Shown: positions 47,063 through 56,433 of the stretch, piece by piece
How the letters are laid out: the number at the start of each line of letters is the position of its first letter
Numbering within the stretch: position 1 is the stretch's first letter
Source of the DNA: Paenibacillus sp. OVF10
GTDB taxonomy: Bacteria; Bacillota; Bacilli; Paenibacillales; Paenibacillaceae
Assembly: GCA_022836915.1 (NCBI GenBank)
Contig: CP094668.1
Location: 6,820,001 to 6,884,000, forward strand
Length of the DNA: 64,000 nucleotides
Direction: 5' to 3'
Notes under the pieces: model-generated
Databases searched by the model: none
Told to the model about the DNA's origin: nothing
The model's input: the letters and a program-made list of their open reading frames with translations, nothing else
Made by a program: the position numbers and the translations under genes

Positions 47063-47695
47063 ATGAGTGTACAATCCGTTTTGGAACAAAGGCGTTCCGT
47101 TCGACATTTTGATTCAAATTATACGATACAGCCAGAGACTTTGACTTCACTCATTGCTTCTGCAAGCAAGTCACCCAATGGGAATAATATTCAAGCGACC
47201 CGGTATCTTATTATTGATGACCCTGATTTAAGGAGCGCATTACTACCTATAGCTTACAATCAACAACAGGTGATGGATGCTTCCGCTTTGATCGTCATGT
47301 TAGGGGATTATCGAGCATTTGAAGCGGATAATATTATCAACATTCACGAAGAAGGCTTTCAATCGGGCTATTTTGATGCATCACTCAGAGATTATCTGGC
47401 GAATGCGGCAATACAATACTATGCAAATAAATCGGATGAAGAGCTGACGTTGGAGTTAACCCGAGATGTAAGCCTAGCATCCATGTCATTCATTCTGCTC
47501 GCCAATGAGGCTGGTTTCGAAACCATCACGATGTCAGGTTATGATTCCGCTCAATTAAAAGCCAGCTTGAATATTTCTGATAGATACTTGGATGTCATGC
47601 TGATCGCTCTTGGTAAAGGTACGAAAAATGGACATCAAACGGTACGTCACCCCGTTCATCAAATTATGTATCGAAACACAATGACCCACTTATGA
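47063..47695 (+). CDS. Nitroreductase-family flavoprotein
   Basis: This 210-residue FMN-dependent oxidoreductase opens with VLEQRRSVRHFDSNY, the nitroreductase FMN-phosphate motif, and has SPNGNNIQATRYLII (residues 38-52) and a C-terminal cofactor segment (LIALGKGTKN...HPVHQIMY). It resembles YdfN/YodC-like enzymes that reduce nitro compounds or quinones with NAD(P)H. The substrate is unknown. It is divergent from the HxlR-type regulator, which probably represses it. Confidence 0.92.
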   Translation: MSVQSVLEQRRSVRHFDSNYTIQPETLTSLIASASKSPNGNNIQATRYLIIDDPDLRSALLPIAYNQQQVMDASALIVMLGDYRAFEADNIINIHEEGFQSGYFDASLRDYLANAAIQYYANKSDEELTLELTRDVSLASMSFILLANEAGFETITMSGYDSAQLKASLNISDRYLDVMLIALGKGTKNGHQTVRHPVHQIMYRNTMTHL

Positions 47696-47700
47696 TGAAC

Positions 47701-47733
47701 AAAAAGAGCTGCCGTATGGGGCAGCTCTTTTTG
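47701..47733. terminator. Bidirectional intrinsic terminator
   Basis: AAAAAGAGCTGCC-GTATGG-GGCAGCTCTTTTT is symmetric, with T runs on both strands. It serves the convergent nitroreductase and stalk-domain protein genes. Confidence 0.9.
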
Positions 47734-47757
47734 GTTTAATCTTATTTCACTTTACTA

Positions 47758-49385
47758 TTACATGGATTTCGTCAGTGTAATGGAACCATCTTTTGTGCCC
47801 ATTTCACGTCCCAGTTCAGAAGTTCAGCAATGAAACGCAGGGGTACTTGCGTACGTCCATCTTTGTTTACAAATACAGTTGCACCCACGTTTTTCTTCAC
47901 GCCATTCACTTCCATAACGTTGTTGTTCACCCAGAATTCAAGGGTATCATCGCCAGCCATTACCGTTACTTGTTGTGCTTTTTTGTCCCATTTCACCGTT
48001 GCACCAATACCTTCACTCAAGAAACGCAGTGGAATGTATGTGGTGTTTTTCCAAAGCACTGGTGTGGTGTCCATGTTGGTTGTTTTGTCGTTAATTTTCA
48101 GCATTTTGCTGTTCAGTTGCATCCACACCGTTGTCATTTCTGGCGCTGGTGCAGGTGTTGCTGGCTCTTGGAATTTGTCGTTGAATTGAGTCACAATTGC
48201 GTTACCCAGGGCTTGACCTACACCAAACATCACTTTGAAGCCTTCACGATTTGTTGTGTAAGAAGCATCATAGTTCCCTGCTGCATATTGATTCAATACG
48301 TTTTGCACTTGATTTTCATGCGTTGTCAGTGCTTGTTGTCCTGCTGCTTTTGGCAGATTGCCAGCTGTTGCCGAATCCAGGAATGTAGCGAATTCTGTTG
48401 TAAATCCATCAATACGTTTCTCTACTGCTGCACGAGCCGCAGCATCGTTGTTTTTAACCGCTTTTACATAATCGCTTTGCGCATTAACGTGATTGGTTAC
48501 CCAAATTTTCTCGAAAGCATTGGCACCATCGTTACCGTAAACGGAAGCAATGGCTGCTTTGAAGTCAGCTGTGTTTCCAGCTTCAGCTGTAATCAGTGCG
48601 TTGGAAGCGGCTGTACGTCCATCAAATTCCTCTTGCATTTGCAGTGCCGAAAGCGCAAAGTGTTCGGAAGCCAAGTGGTTGAGTGCAGATCTCAGATCGG
48701 CTGCTTTTGTATCCGCTTTGGTATTTTCGAATTTCTCAGGCATTTGTGTAGTAATGGCTGTGGAGAGTGCCTTACTTACGTCGAACATTTCTTTGAAACC
48801 TTCACGGTAAGCCTTGTATGCATCAGCGTAATCTCCAGCTACATACTCATCGAATACTTTTTGCACGAGATCTTCATGTACTTGCAGCGCCTGTTTGGCT
48901 GCTGCTTTTGGCAACTTGCCTTCGGTAGCTGTGCTCAGGAATGTGGAGAACTCATCCACAAAACCGTTGATGTTTGCTTGTGCTTGTTTGATTCCAGCCT
49001 GGTTGCCCATTTTGGTTGCTTTCACCAGATCATCTGTGTATTTGTTATGAGCACGGAAGATGCGTTCGAATTCTTTGGCACCTGCCTCCCCGTATAGGGA
49101 AGCGATGGCTGGTTGCATATCCAGTGCATTCTGGTCGAGTGCTTTGTAAGCTGCATCTGCATCTTTTGCTCCGTCATATGCTTTTGCCATTGCTGTTACT
49201 GCGAGTGCAAAGTGCTCGGACAGCAGGTGGTCCAGGTTCGCTCTCAGGTCAGCCGCAGGTGTGTTCACGGATGCTTTCATCATTGTCATTGGTGTCTGTG
49301 GTGCGGAAGCTGCTCCAGCGATCCCCGGCATCAACAGTGTCAAGCTAAGTACAGGTGCGATAAACTTCTTCATTTTCATTTTCAT
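47758..49385 (-). CDS. Secreted protein with two His-containing helical repeats and a copper-amine-oxidase-type stalk domain, one frameshift
   Basis: The repaired product is 542 residues: signal peptide (residues 1-25, ending AGA), helical repeat 1 (about 45-211), repeat 2 (about 229-397), a Pro-rich linker and a Cu_amine_oxidN1-type domain (about 418-537). The repeats align over about 170 residues (ADLRANLDHLLSEHFAL against ADLRSALNHLASEHFAL). Each keeps His at four equivalent places (53/237, 58/242, 113/299, 170/356) and an adjacent Glu, resembling metal-binding four-helix bundles. The frame breaks at 47790, where C should be CC; repair gives the C-terminus AQKDGSITLTKSM. The stalk domain is the only recognised family. 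It is a single-gene unit. Confidence 0.85.
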
Positions 49386-49714
49386 TACGTGTTCACTCCT
49401 CGATTATGTTTTGTGTATAATTTCTTTCCTCGTCGTTGTCTTCATAGGGTGTAACGCAGGGTTCTCTATTCTGGATCACTCTGTGGGCAAAAAAATCGCA
49501 ACCTTCAGTGAAGAAAGCTGCGAGTGCCTGTTGTATCAAGGTTTTTTAATATTAAAAAATAATAAAATTATAGTGATCTTTCCGATCCAAGACTACATAC
49601 ATACTGTAAGACAAATACTTCATTTCCCTTATTTTCTCAAATGAATCTTACATCAAAGGTTAACTTGAAGTACAATAAAGACATTATCATATTATTCGCG
49701 AAGGAGGTCCATTC
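49386..49714. promoter_or_regulatory. Divergent promoter region, no gene seen
   Basis: These 329 bp separate the stalk-domain protein gene from a small membrane-protein gene. The middle is A/T-rich (49540-49580), as expected for promoters. I found no convincing hairpin, operator or short gene. Confidence 0.4.
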
Positions 49715-49921
49715 ATGACCTGGTTGCCTTATGTTTTAATTGTGGGAATCGCCTTATTTGGAGGTATTGCTACCATGATCATCGGAAATTCCAAAGCCAA
49801 TCAGACCAGCAACCCCGAATATGACCGCCGCACAAAGCAAAACCTCCGTAAACTTTCCTATGTATACGTTGGTGCGATTGTCCTTGGTTTTGGCGGACTA
49901 ATCCTCTATCTTTTTAACTGA
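49715..49921 (+). CDS. Small membrane protein, 68 residues
   Basis: There are two hydrophobic helices (residues 4-23 and 50-67) joined by a polar basic loop (SKANQTSNPEYDRRTKQNLRKLS). The start follows a perfect AAGGAGG at ideal spacing. No family is recognised; similar short two-helix proteins are common in Bacilli. It converges on the phosphotransferase gene with two bases between stops, so no separate terminator is present. Confidence 0.78.
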   Translation: MTWLPYVLIVGIALFGGIATMIIGNSKANQTSNPEYDRRTKQNLRKLSYVYVGAIVLGFGGLILYLFN

Positions 49922-49923
49922 AA

Positions 49924-50805
49924 TTATTCGATTCGGCAAAGAATACGTTCAAACACGCCAAGCAGCTTCATGTTTCGTTTTACATATCCAATGGTTGAGG
50001 GCCGCCTCCTCTCCCTGATTACCGCCAAAAATCCGCGTAACATCCATACTTGTAACTGTTCGTAAAGCTGCCTCCTGTTAAAATCAGCATTCTCCTGCAC
50101 ATAACCATCTTCAAAGTCAGCCATAATCTTTCCAAGTTCTTGGCTATGTGTTAATGAGGGAATTGTAGAAGCCAGTACAGCTGCCAGATCGAAATGATGA
50201 TCGTCCATTCTTACTTCACCGAAATCAATAATGTAGATGGACTCTTCTGTAAACAACAAATTCCACATGCCCAGATCCCCATGAATGACTGAATGGTTCG
50301 TCTTGCGAAATTTCAGACACTCCTCTGTAAGCTGCGCTAACATACGAATTTGTTCAGATGAAGAGGCTAACACTACATTAGAAACCTCACGCCATAATTG
50401 AGATAACTCGAAACGATCTTCCATACCAGCAACCTTAAGATGATTCGTCATACGATGAAAAAGACCGATCACCTGACCTAACCGAACAAAGTCAATGTTG
50501 CTTTGGGAACGGGGAAGCAAATCCTCTATGTAGATCTGCAAATTATAAATCTCATTATTATATGTAATATACGGAATCTCGTATTTTGTCTGTACCATGG
50601 ATGGTGAAATGTTTACGGATGCCAATGCCTGAACCATTTCATACTCAATCCACGCCTGTTGTTCGTTCCTCAATTTACGTAAAACGAACTTACCTTGTGT
50701 AGACTCGATTAACATCGCTTTAGAACTATTACCGTGTTCTATGGCACTAAATCCTACAATGTTCCCAATATCATAATGAACAGCCACGTAATCAAAAATT
50801 GTCAT
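49924..50805 (-). CDS. Aminoglycoside phosphotransferase-fold kinase (APH family)
   Basis: This 293-residue protein has the Brenner motif HGDLGMWN (His175 to Asn182) and the metal-binding DFG-like IIDFGE (Asp194), so the kinase core is intact. The ATP-binding N-lobe is visible (KFVLRKLRNEQQAWIEYEMVQAL). This fold includes antibiotic kinases, homoserine kinase ThrB2-like enzymes, and CotS/YtmP-like proteins; the sequence does not fit a known resistance enzyme. The start at 50805 follows GAGGTGAAGG. It stands alone, so the substrate is unknown. Confidence 0.87.
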   Translation of the reverse strand: MTIFDYVAVHYDIGNIVGFSAIEHGNSSKAMLIESTQGKFVLRKLRNEQQAWIEYEMVQALASVNISPSMVQTKYEIPYITYNNEIYNLQIYIEDLLPRSQSNIDFVRLGQVIGLFHRMTNHLKVAGMEDRFELSQLWREVSNVVLASSSEQIRMLAQLTEECLKFRKTNHSVIHGDLGMWNLLFTEESIYIIDFGEVRMDDHHFDLAAVLASTIPSLTHSQELGKIMADFEDGYVQENADFNRRQLYEQLQVWMLRGFLAVIRERRRPSTIGYVKRNMKLLGVFERILCRIE

Positions 50806-50997
50806 GCCTTCACCTCGATTCCTGATCCTAAGCAATCTATTCAACAGACAGATGCTAGTCTCCTGTCTATATACACATGTTTACAAGTTGGAGATAATTC
50901 AGAATTATTCTGGATATGTTCGGGGTTTAATATAAAGCCATAAGGGACAGCGAGCCCATTAAACAAACCAAACCCCAACTTGAAGGAGAGATATATG

Positions 50998-52103
50998 ATG
51001 AAAAAAACATGAAGAAATCCGTAGCAACGATGATGGTACTGGGCATGACATTAACTGGAGCAACGGGCGTATTCGCCGGAACGCAGCTGGAGAAAATCTC
51101 CGCATATCTTAACCATGGAATCAGCTTTAATGTTGATGGCGCGGCTTACTCACCAACGGATGGCAATGGCAACAAACTTGCGCCAATTACCTATAACAAC
51201 TCCACTTATCTGCCTGTACGTGCGCTTGCCGATGCACTGCATGTACCAGTATCCTATGACGGCAAAAAAGGACAGGTCATTATCGGCCAAGCTACGAGCA
51301 ATCCATCAGCTCTGACAAATGTAACGTATAGTGCAGCACAAAAAGAGGCCATTCAAAAGGCTTTTGCACAATTCGATGGGTTCGAGACCGCTTATGCCCC
51401 TCAGCAGATGATCGCGGGTGACACGTTCAAAAGTGTAGGTGCGGGTGGCGATGGTGTTAGCTTTATTTTTAGCCATATGAAAGTGGATGTATCTCCAAGA
51501 GATTATTCGGACGGTTATACAAGCAAAGACGTGAAACTGTCCAATGGTGTTGTCGCCAAATGGTATACACCAGATCAAACGGGCATGCTCACGTTCCAAC
51601 TGGATGATCGCTACGTTACCCTAAGCTCACCGGATCATAAGCTGAGCCAAGCTCAGTTGCAACAAGTCGCTGTCTCTGTTCAGAAGGCAACTGGCAACAA
51701 CGATCAAGGGATCACTGCATTTGCAGATGTGAATTATAGCAAACAACAATTGGATAACATTCGTAAGGCATTTGCGAAGTTTGACGGTTTCACCACAGCC
51801 TATGCTCCACAACATATGGTTGCTGGAGATACGTTCAAAAGCGTAGGTGCAGGCGGTGATGGTGTAAACTTTGTTTTCAATCGTATGAATGTCACGGTAT
51901 CCCCTAAAGACTACTCTTTCAGCTATGATGGCAAAACGGTAAAACTGCCTAGTGGCGTATCAGCCAAATGGTACACACCAGACCAAACGGATATGCTCAC
52001 GTTCAAGCTGGATGATCGTTATGTAACACTCAGCTCGCCAAATAACCAATTGACTCACACCCAACTGGAGCAAATGGCGGTCTCCGTACAAAAAGTGAAA
52101 TAA
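50998..52103 (+). CDS. Secreted stalk-domain protein with a duplicated C-terminal module, one frameshift near the start
   Basis: The repaired protein is about 368 residues: signal peptide, a short copper-amine-oxidase-type stalk domain (about residues 45-97; TYNNSTYLPVRALADALHV) and two 122-residue repeats (about 110-231 and 246-367). The repeats share DTFKSVGAGGDGV, KWYTPDQT and LDDRYVTLSSP at high identity. The frame breaks in the A7 run 51001-51007: AAGGAGAG lies before ATG at 50995/50998, and one added A continues into MKKSVATMMV. The alternative is a start at 51009 with poor ribosome spacing. The repeat resembles no family I can name. A terminator follows, so it is a single-gene unit. 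Confidence 0.82.
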
Positions 52104-52112
52104 ACAAAAATA

Positions 52113-52165
52113 AACACACATCATTTCGGTCCCCTCTATGAGCTGGGGCTGATTTGATGTGTGTT
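52113..52165 (+). terminator. Intrinsic terminator
   Basis: AACACACATCA/TGATGTGTGTT arms enclose an inner CCCC/GGGG hairpin, and the sequence continues TTGTATG on the plus strand, after the stalk-domain protein gene. Confidence 0.8.
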
Positions 52166-52224
52166 TTGTATGCTCAAACTCTGCTGCAAAGACCTCTTCC
52201 TGTTCGTCTGTCCCTATCCTGCAA

Positions 52225-52425
52225 TTAACTCTCTGACTTATTCATGACCTGGCGAAGCCAGTAATACCGATGCAAGTCCATGATAAAATGAAACACGACA
52301 AAAGCCAACATAATGTACACACACATTAGCACAACAGCCACAGTCTGCTGTGTAACAAAGGCCAGTGAAATATTGGCCAGAAGATATGCTCCGCCCGTAA
52401 TCATCGTTAATGTGGCAACAGGCAT
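52225..52425 (-). CDS. Small membrane protein, 66 residues
   Basis: The protein is almost entirely two hydrophobic helices (residues 2-24 and 27-49) with a short polar C-terminus (DLHRYYWLRQVMNKSES). It starts 10 bp after the stop of the next membrane-protein gene, with only a weak ribosome site, so translation may be coupled. A one-base insertion error could alternatively join it to that gene as an extra C-terminal part. No family is recognised. Confidence 0.55.
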   Translation of the reverse strand: MPVATLTMITGGAYLLANISLAFVTQQTVAVVLMCVYIMLAFVVFHFIMDLHRYYWLRQVMNKSES

Positions 52426-52435
52426 ACCTGTGCTT

Positions 52436-52879
52436 TTATCTCTTTTTTACGCTGAGGGGCTGCTGCAGCTTACGCAAACGAAACTTCACGTATTGGAACA
52501 AAGCAAAACTATATACCACAAATGATCCAATGGCGTACCAAGGTGTCGACAGACCAAGTGTCCCGTAGGCAAACTTCTGTATAATCACCATAAATCCCAC
52601 AGAACAAACGATGCCAAATACGCCTCGGAACAATACATAATTCAGTTGGAGTCTGCGTGGGGCAGCAATCAGGGCAATCGCCCATATATTCATAAAGGCT
52701 AGCGGTGGCACGAGAATATACGCATACAGCGATTGGAACGGGACACTGAACACGGGAATAAGCAGAAATACGTTAAGAAAAAACAGGACAAGTATGCCTG
52801 CACTCAGCCGAATACTATCTACCGCATAGATGACATAAGGTGAATCCTCATACGGATTTGAACGTTTATTGTTCGCCAT
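52436..52879 (-). CDS. Four-helix membrane protein of unknown function
   Basis: This 147-residue protein has a polar N-terminus (NNKRSNPYEDSPYVIYAVDSIRLSA) and four hydrophobic segments. The start at 52879 follows AAGGAAGAG and is preferred to an in-frame ATG 33 bp upstream. It lies 35 bp after the FGE-like gene and is probably in the same operon. I do not recognise a family. Confidence 0.7.
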   Translation of the reverse strand: MANNKRSNPYEDSPYVIYAVDSIRLSAGILVLFFLNVFLLIPVFSVPFQSLYAYILVPPLAFMNIWAIALIAAPRRLQLNYVLFRGVFGIVCSVGFMVIIQKFAYGTLGLSTPWYAIGSFVVYSFALFQYVKFRLRKLQQPLSVKKR

Positions 52880-52914
52880 TATAACTCTTCCTTGATAGAT
52901 ACGTTTCGTCATGA

Positions 52915-53967
52915 CTAGAATGCCAGGTCAGCCAAACGAACAACCCTGCGATAGACCATCGCATCCATCAAATCCTCCCAATCGAGTTCACTGGCATTAA
53001 CGTCTCGATAATAGACCGTAGCAGCAGGCAAGAAACCAACCAGCGGCCCTGTACCACCACATATCAGGCTACCGCCGTCTCCTCCTTTGGGCATTACGTC
53101 TCCACCCGAATCCAGTGTAAGCTCATATTTGTAGGGATCCCCAGCAAATTGCACCCCGAAGAAATTTGGCAGTTCCAGATCATAAGGACGATCATCCTTT
53201 TCTTCAACCTGCGAAGAGGCCGTCTCTGCCGATCCCTCCACAATCTCATCCATGTTTTCCAGACTTCCAAAGTGCTTCAATCTCATCGTATAGTCGAAGC
53301 TGTCACCCCAGGGAAATAACGTGCGACAACCGCCGCCATAGATATACTCCCATTCGTCTTCGGTCAGTAAACCAAAACCCGCCGCAGCTTCCTCCCTCAC
53401 GACGTCTTCCAACTCGATTCCTTCGTTGAACCACAGGATTCGGACTCCATTCTCACTTTGGCGAATCAGACGAAATTGTTGATGCAATTCATATTCACGT
53501 ATTTCCGATTGCTTAAATTGCTCCAGGGCTGACGGGAAATCAGGATTTTCCTGTGCAAATGCTTCCTCCTCGGACACTTCAATCCAGCCAAGCGAGATCA
53601 GTTCGCATTCCACGAGCATCGGCGCAATAGTAACTTCTCTCACAGGTGACATTTGACTCGCCAGAAACGAATCCACGTCCTCAACACCATACTCACTGAC
53701 CGTTTCATGCAGGTCGGCTGATGTCTCTTCGTTCATACCATGCTGCCAACGATCCCAGCCGAGTGTTACTTGATCTCCAGGCACAAACACAAATCTCAGC
53801 CCATCCTCCCTAAATACACCTGTTTCCATCCGCTGACCGAATCGTTCAAATGTCTCGAGACCCTCATATACCATACCGTCTGGTAACTGACGAACAAGCT
53901 TACGCATCCAAGCCTCTTTGTCCTGAGCGTTCAACGCCTGCCACATGTCTCGTCTCAATGTTTCCAT
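52915..53967 (-). CDS. Formylglycine-generating-enzyme-like (SUMF1-type fold) protein, catalytic motif incomplete
   Basis: This 350-residue protein has features of the FGE-sulfatase fold: FVFVPGDQVTLGWD (near residue 59), VTIAPMLVECELI, LTEDEWEYIYGGGCRTLFPWGD (near residue 200) and a C-terminal GGDGGSLICGGTG followed by YRRVVRLA. Active FGE enzymes carry two cysteines in GGSxLC...C. Here only the GGS-x-x-Cys position is kept and the second Cys is missing, so oxidase activity is doubtful. Its start overlaps the preceding gene by 13 bp. No sulfatase gene is in the window. A structural or binding role is possible. Confidence 0.7.
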   Translation of the reverse strand: METLRRDMWQALNAQDKEAWMRKLVRQLPDGMVYEGLETFERFGQRMETGVFREDGLRFVFVPGDQVTLGWDRWQHGMNEETSADLHETVSEYGVEDVDSFLASQMSPVREVTIAPMLVECELISLGWIEVSEEEAFAQENPDFPSALEQFKQSEIREYELHQQFRLIRQSENGVRILWFNEGIELEDVVREEAAAGFGLLTEDEWEYIYGGGCRTLFPWGDSFDYTMRLKHFGSLENMDEIVEGSAETASSQVEEKDDRPYDLELPNFFGVQFAGDPYKYELTLDSGGDVMPKGGDGGSLICGGTGPLVGFLPAATVYYRDVNASELDWEDLMDAMVYRRVVRLADLAF

Positions 53968-55772
53968 AACTCTCCCCACCTTTCCTTATACACTTTCACT
54001 TCTCTAAAATGCTTTACTGGCTCGCACAGCACAATCTTATTTGTCTTGTGTACATCTTCATTTCCTGCGGCTTGCAACAGTTCCAGCAATAATTCCTTCC
54101 GTCTTCCCTCCGCTTTGCGAGCGAGCGTTGTGAGCTTCTCCACCTTGCCAAAGATCGGATAGAGTACACGTTCCGCTTCATAATGCTCAAGTTCTTGAAT
54201 CTGCCTAACCAACAGTTCGAGTATCTCCTCATTCTCCAGCTCGGACTGAATCTTCAGCTTCAGACTGTCCGTCGAACGACGCAAACTGGTGATTAACGCA
54301 GGTATCGATTGAGTCGTTACACCCTGTTTTTCCACAAATGCCGCAATGAACTTATCCTGTATTAACTGATGCTCATCATCCACTTCACCCATGTAATATT
54401 CAACCAGCGGGAAATACCGCTCATCCACAAGCCCCAGCCCAAAAGTTGCATAACTGCCTGGCATACAGCTTTTCTCTCCCTCGGTATCCTCATAAAACTC
54501 GAACTCCTGGATAGCCTCACGCGCATACTCTTCCAGGAGTGGATGCAACTCCGGGTACTCCAGTGCATTGGCAAAGAATCGGTGGGTATCCGACTTCGCG
54601 AGTCCCTTGATCGGCAAATACTGCTTTACGCTGGACTTGAGCTTGATCTTATAACCTTTCGGAAAGCCCTTTTTCAATAAATGCGTGATAAAGGTAAGTG
54701 CCTGTTGATAGGCACCCGGCTCTTCCTTGCGAATGTGAATGGTCATCAGAGCAAATACATCATTTGCTTTGCATTCAACTTCTTCCGTTTTCACATGAAT
54801 ATCGTCCTTCGCATACGTTCCGCTACCTTCTGTCATCATGCTTGCTGCACGTTTGCTACCGAGTTGCTTCGCGAGTTCCAAGAAAGTCACACCTTTGGAT
54901 TTGCTATAACTCGGCTCAAAACGCAGAATCATGACCGCCGCGTATAACAGCAGATCGATTGGTTGAGTCCCGGATGTTTGCGCCTTCTCATGCTCGTCCA
55001 AACGTTGGACTGCCTGTGTCTCAACGTTCGACTCCAGCGTTGCTCCTGGTTTTAGTGAGTATTCATTGGTACGATAAGGCGAAGACTGAACATCATAATA
55101 CTGTGGCAAAAACTGATTCTCCGCCCATGCCGTCACTGCACGAGTGATCTCACCACGATGTTCCGCAAGTGCCTCCGGACGACCCTGATTCAACTCTTGA
55201 ATCCGGTCATACTGCCTGATGGTCCATGCTACATCCAACTCCGGGAACAGCTTTGGATCGAGCAGATGACTCGTCAAAAAGAAGGATTCCAATGGCTTCG
55301 TTGGATATGTACCGTGTTCTAGCTTCTTGTCTACATAGGTATGAATACGCTCAAGGAGCAGATGTCTTTTCTCATCGTTTATCCATTCCAATAAAGTCAG
55401 TTGCAGCTTGCCTTCGGTTGTTGGAAATTTCCCGCGGAAGGTGAAGCGGTAGTCAATCAACGGAGTATCTGCCAGCTTGTCCAATCTTCCCTGAACAACC
55501 TCTACAAGCTTAGGCCCAATCTCGTTACGTACCTGTTCCTCGGTAAAGGCTCCTGCCTGCTTTGATTTCACATCATCATCCAAACCCAGATCCAGGCTGT
55601 CTACCGTGGTCCGTCCAGGTTTGTAATCCAGTACAATATCATTAAAAATACCCATTTGCAGCGTGGTTCGCTTCACAACACTTTCCAAATCATCCCGCTT
55701 TTCCTGTTCATCAAACCATTCATGGATCGTCGTGATCATCTCTTCCATCGCCTGGTTATAAAGTGTACTCAT
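53955..55772 (-). CDS. Large cytoplasmic protein of unknown function (DUF6138-like)
   Basis: This 605-residue soluble protein has no signal peptide or membrane helix and is rich in charged alpha-helix. Recurring features are KPLESFFLTSHLLDPKLFP, a central KRAASMMTEGSGTYAKDDIHVKTEEVECKANDVFALMTIHI, and a C-terminal helical part. It resembles proteins labelled DUF6138 in Bacilli; I hold that name loosely. It overlaps the FGE-like gene by 13 bp, so the two are translationally linked and probably act together. Confidence 0.72.
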   Translation of the reverse strand: MSTLYNQAMEEMITTIHEWFDEQEKRDDLESVVKRTTLQMGIFNDIVLDYKPGRTTVDSLDLGLDDDVKSKQAGAFTEEQVRNEIGPKLVEVVQGRLDKLADTPLIDYRFTFRGKFPTTEGKLQLTLLEWINDEKRHLLLERIHTYVDKKLEHGTYPTKPLESFFLTSHLLDPKLFPELDVAWTIRQYDRIQELNQGRPEALAEHRGEITRAVTAWAENQFLPQYYDVQSSPYRTNEYSLKPGATLESNVETQAVQRLDEHEKAQTSGTQPIDLLLYAAVMILRFEPSYSKSKGVTFLELAKQLGSKRAASMMTEGSGTYAKDDIHVKTEEVECKANDVFALMTIHIRKEEPGAYQQALTFITHLLKKGFPKGYKIKLKSSVKQYLPIKGLAKSDTHRFFANALEYPELHPLLEEYAREAIQEFEFYEDTEGEKSCMPGSYATFGLGLVDERYFPLVEYYMGEVDDEHQLIQDKFIAAFVEKQGVTTQSIPALITSLRRSTDSLKLKIQSELENEEILELLVRQIQELEHYEAERVLYPIFGKVEKLTTLARKAEGRRKELLLELLQAAGNEDVHKTNKIVLCEPVKHFREVKVYKERWGELWKH

Positions 55773-56069
55773 CTAATCTCCTGCCTCCCCATGCATCTTA
55801 TGATATTCATCAACCACACTTGAACCTCTATGAATCCCGGATCAATCCGGGACATCTATGTTATAAATACGTATTGATGTTCGTATATTACCTATTATTT
55901 TACTCTCTCAAGTACAATCGGAACAATAAGGCTTACGCACGGTTGCTTGCTAGTAAGAGAGATCTACGGATTCCTTTTTTTCATATCTATGTACGCTCTC
56001 GGCTTGCCCTCGCTATCATCATCCCGACGTTGTATAATCATTGTATTCCTTTTCAGGAGGTTCGAATAA
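55773..56069. promoter_or_regulatory. Divergent promoter region, no gene seen
   Basis: These 297 bp hold the promoters of the large unknown gene (leftward) and a small gene (rightward). CGTTGTATAATCA near 56030 contains a TATAAT box for the rightward gene. No operator or structured leader stands out. Confidence 0.4.
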
Positions 56070-56312
56070 ATGAGCTACAGCAAATACTTCCCCTTGGAAA
56101 ACTATTTGAATCAGGTTTCAATCACCCTTACATATGCAGAGCTTGAGGAAATTCTCGGATTTAAGTTACCCCCTACAGCGTATAATCGCGAACAATGGTG
56201 GGTGAATAATTCCATGAATCATACACAGGCATTATCTTGGTTAAATGCCGGATGGAAGGTTGAGAATGTAATTCTAGGAAAACAAGTAACTTTTGTGCGC
56301 TGCGAGCCATAA
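56070..56312 (+). CDS. Small conserved protein with WW..N and GW.V motifs (DUF7662-like)
   Basis: This 80-residue protein has a compact conserved pattern: LTYAELEEILGFKLPPTAYNREQWWVNN (residues 20-47), then HTQALSWLNAGWKVENV and VTFVR at the end. This resembles a small domain found alone or fused to other proteins in many bacteria, which I associate loosely with DUF7662. Function is unknown. The start follows CAGGAGG. The terminator at 56382-56428 may also serve it, although the T run favours the opposite strand. Confidence 0.7.
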   Translation: MSYSKYFPLENYLNQVSITLTYAELEEILGFKLPPTAYNREQWWVNNSMNHTQALSWLNAGWKVENVILGKQVTFVRCEP

Positions 56313-56381
56313 TCGATCTATACGATATAGATTAATAGTTATAACTCCAGAGGCTCTACGACCATAAATGTTATTCGAGAC

Positions 56382-56428
56382 AAAAAAAGCAGGGTAGACT
56401 GATGAATTCATCCGTTCTACCCTGCTTT
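56382..56428 (-). terminator. Intrinsic terminator of the second-module binding-protein gene
   Basis: AAAGCAGGGTAG/CTACCCTGCTTT forms a 12-bp stem followed by TTTTTTT on the minus strand, directly after the stop at 56434. Confidence 0.87.
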
Positions 56429-56433
56429 GATTG

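Noticed and set aside
47793..49097. A 434-codon open frame on the plus strand over the duplicated stalk-domain protein gene
   Set aside because: It is exactly antisense to a well-supported secreted protein, is very rich in Cys, Phe and His as expected for a reversed Ala/Lys-rich gene, and has no ribosome site. It is a shadow of codon bias.
52225..52879. A single frameshifted membrane protein from the two genes at 52225-52425 and 52436-52879
   Set aside because: Joining them would require removing a base, opposite to nearly all other shifts here, and each part is a plausible complete membrane protein. The possibility is noted but not adopted.
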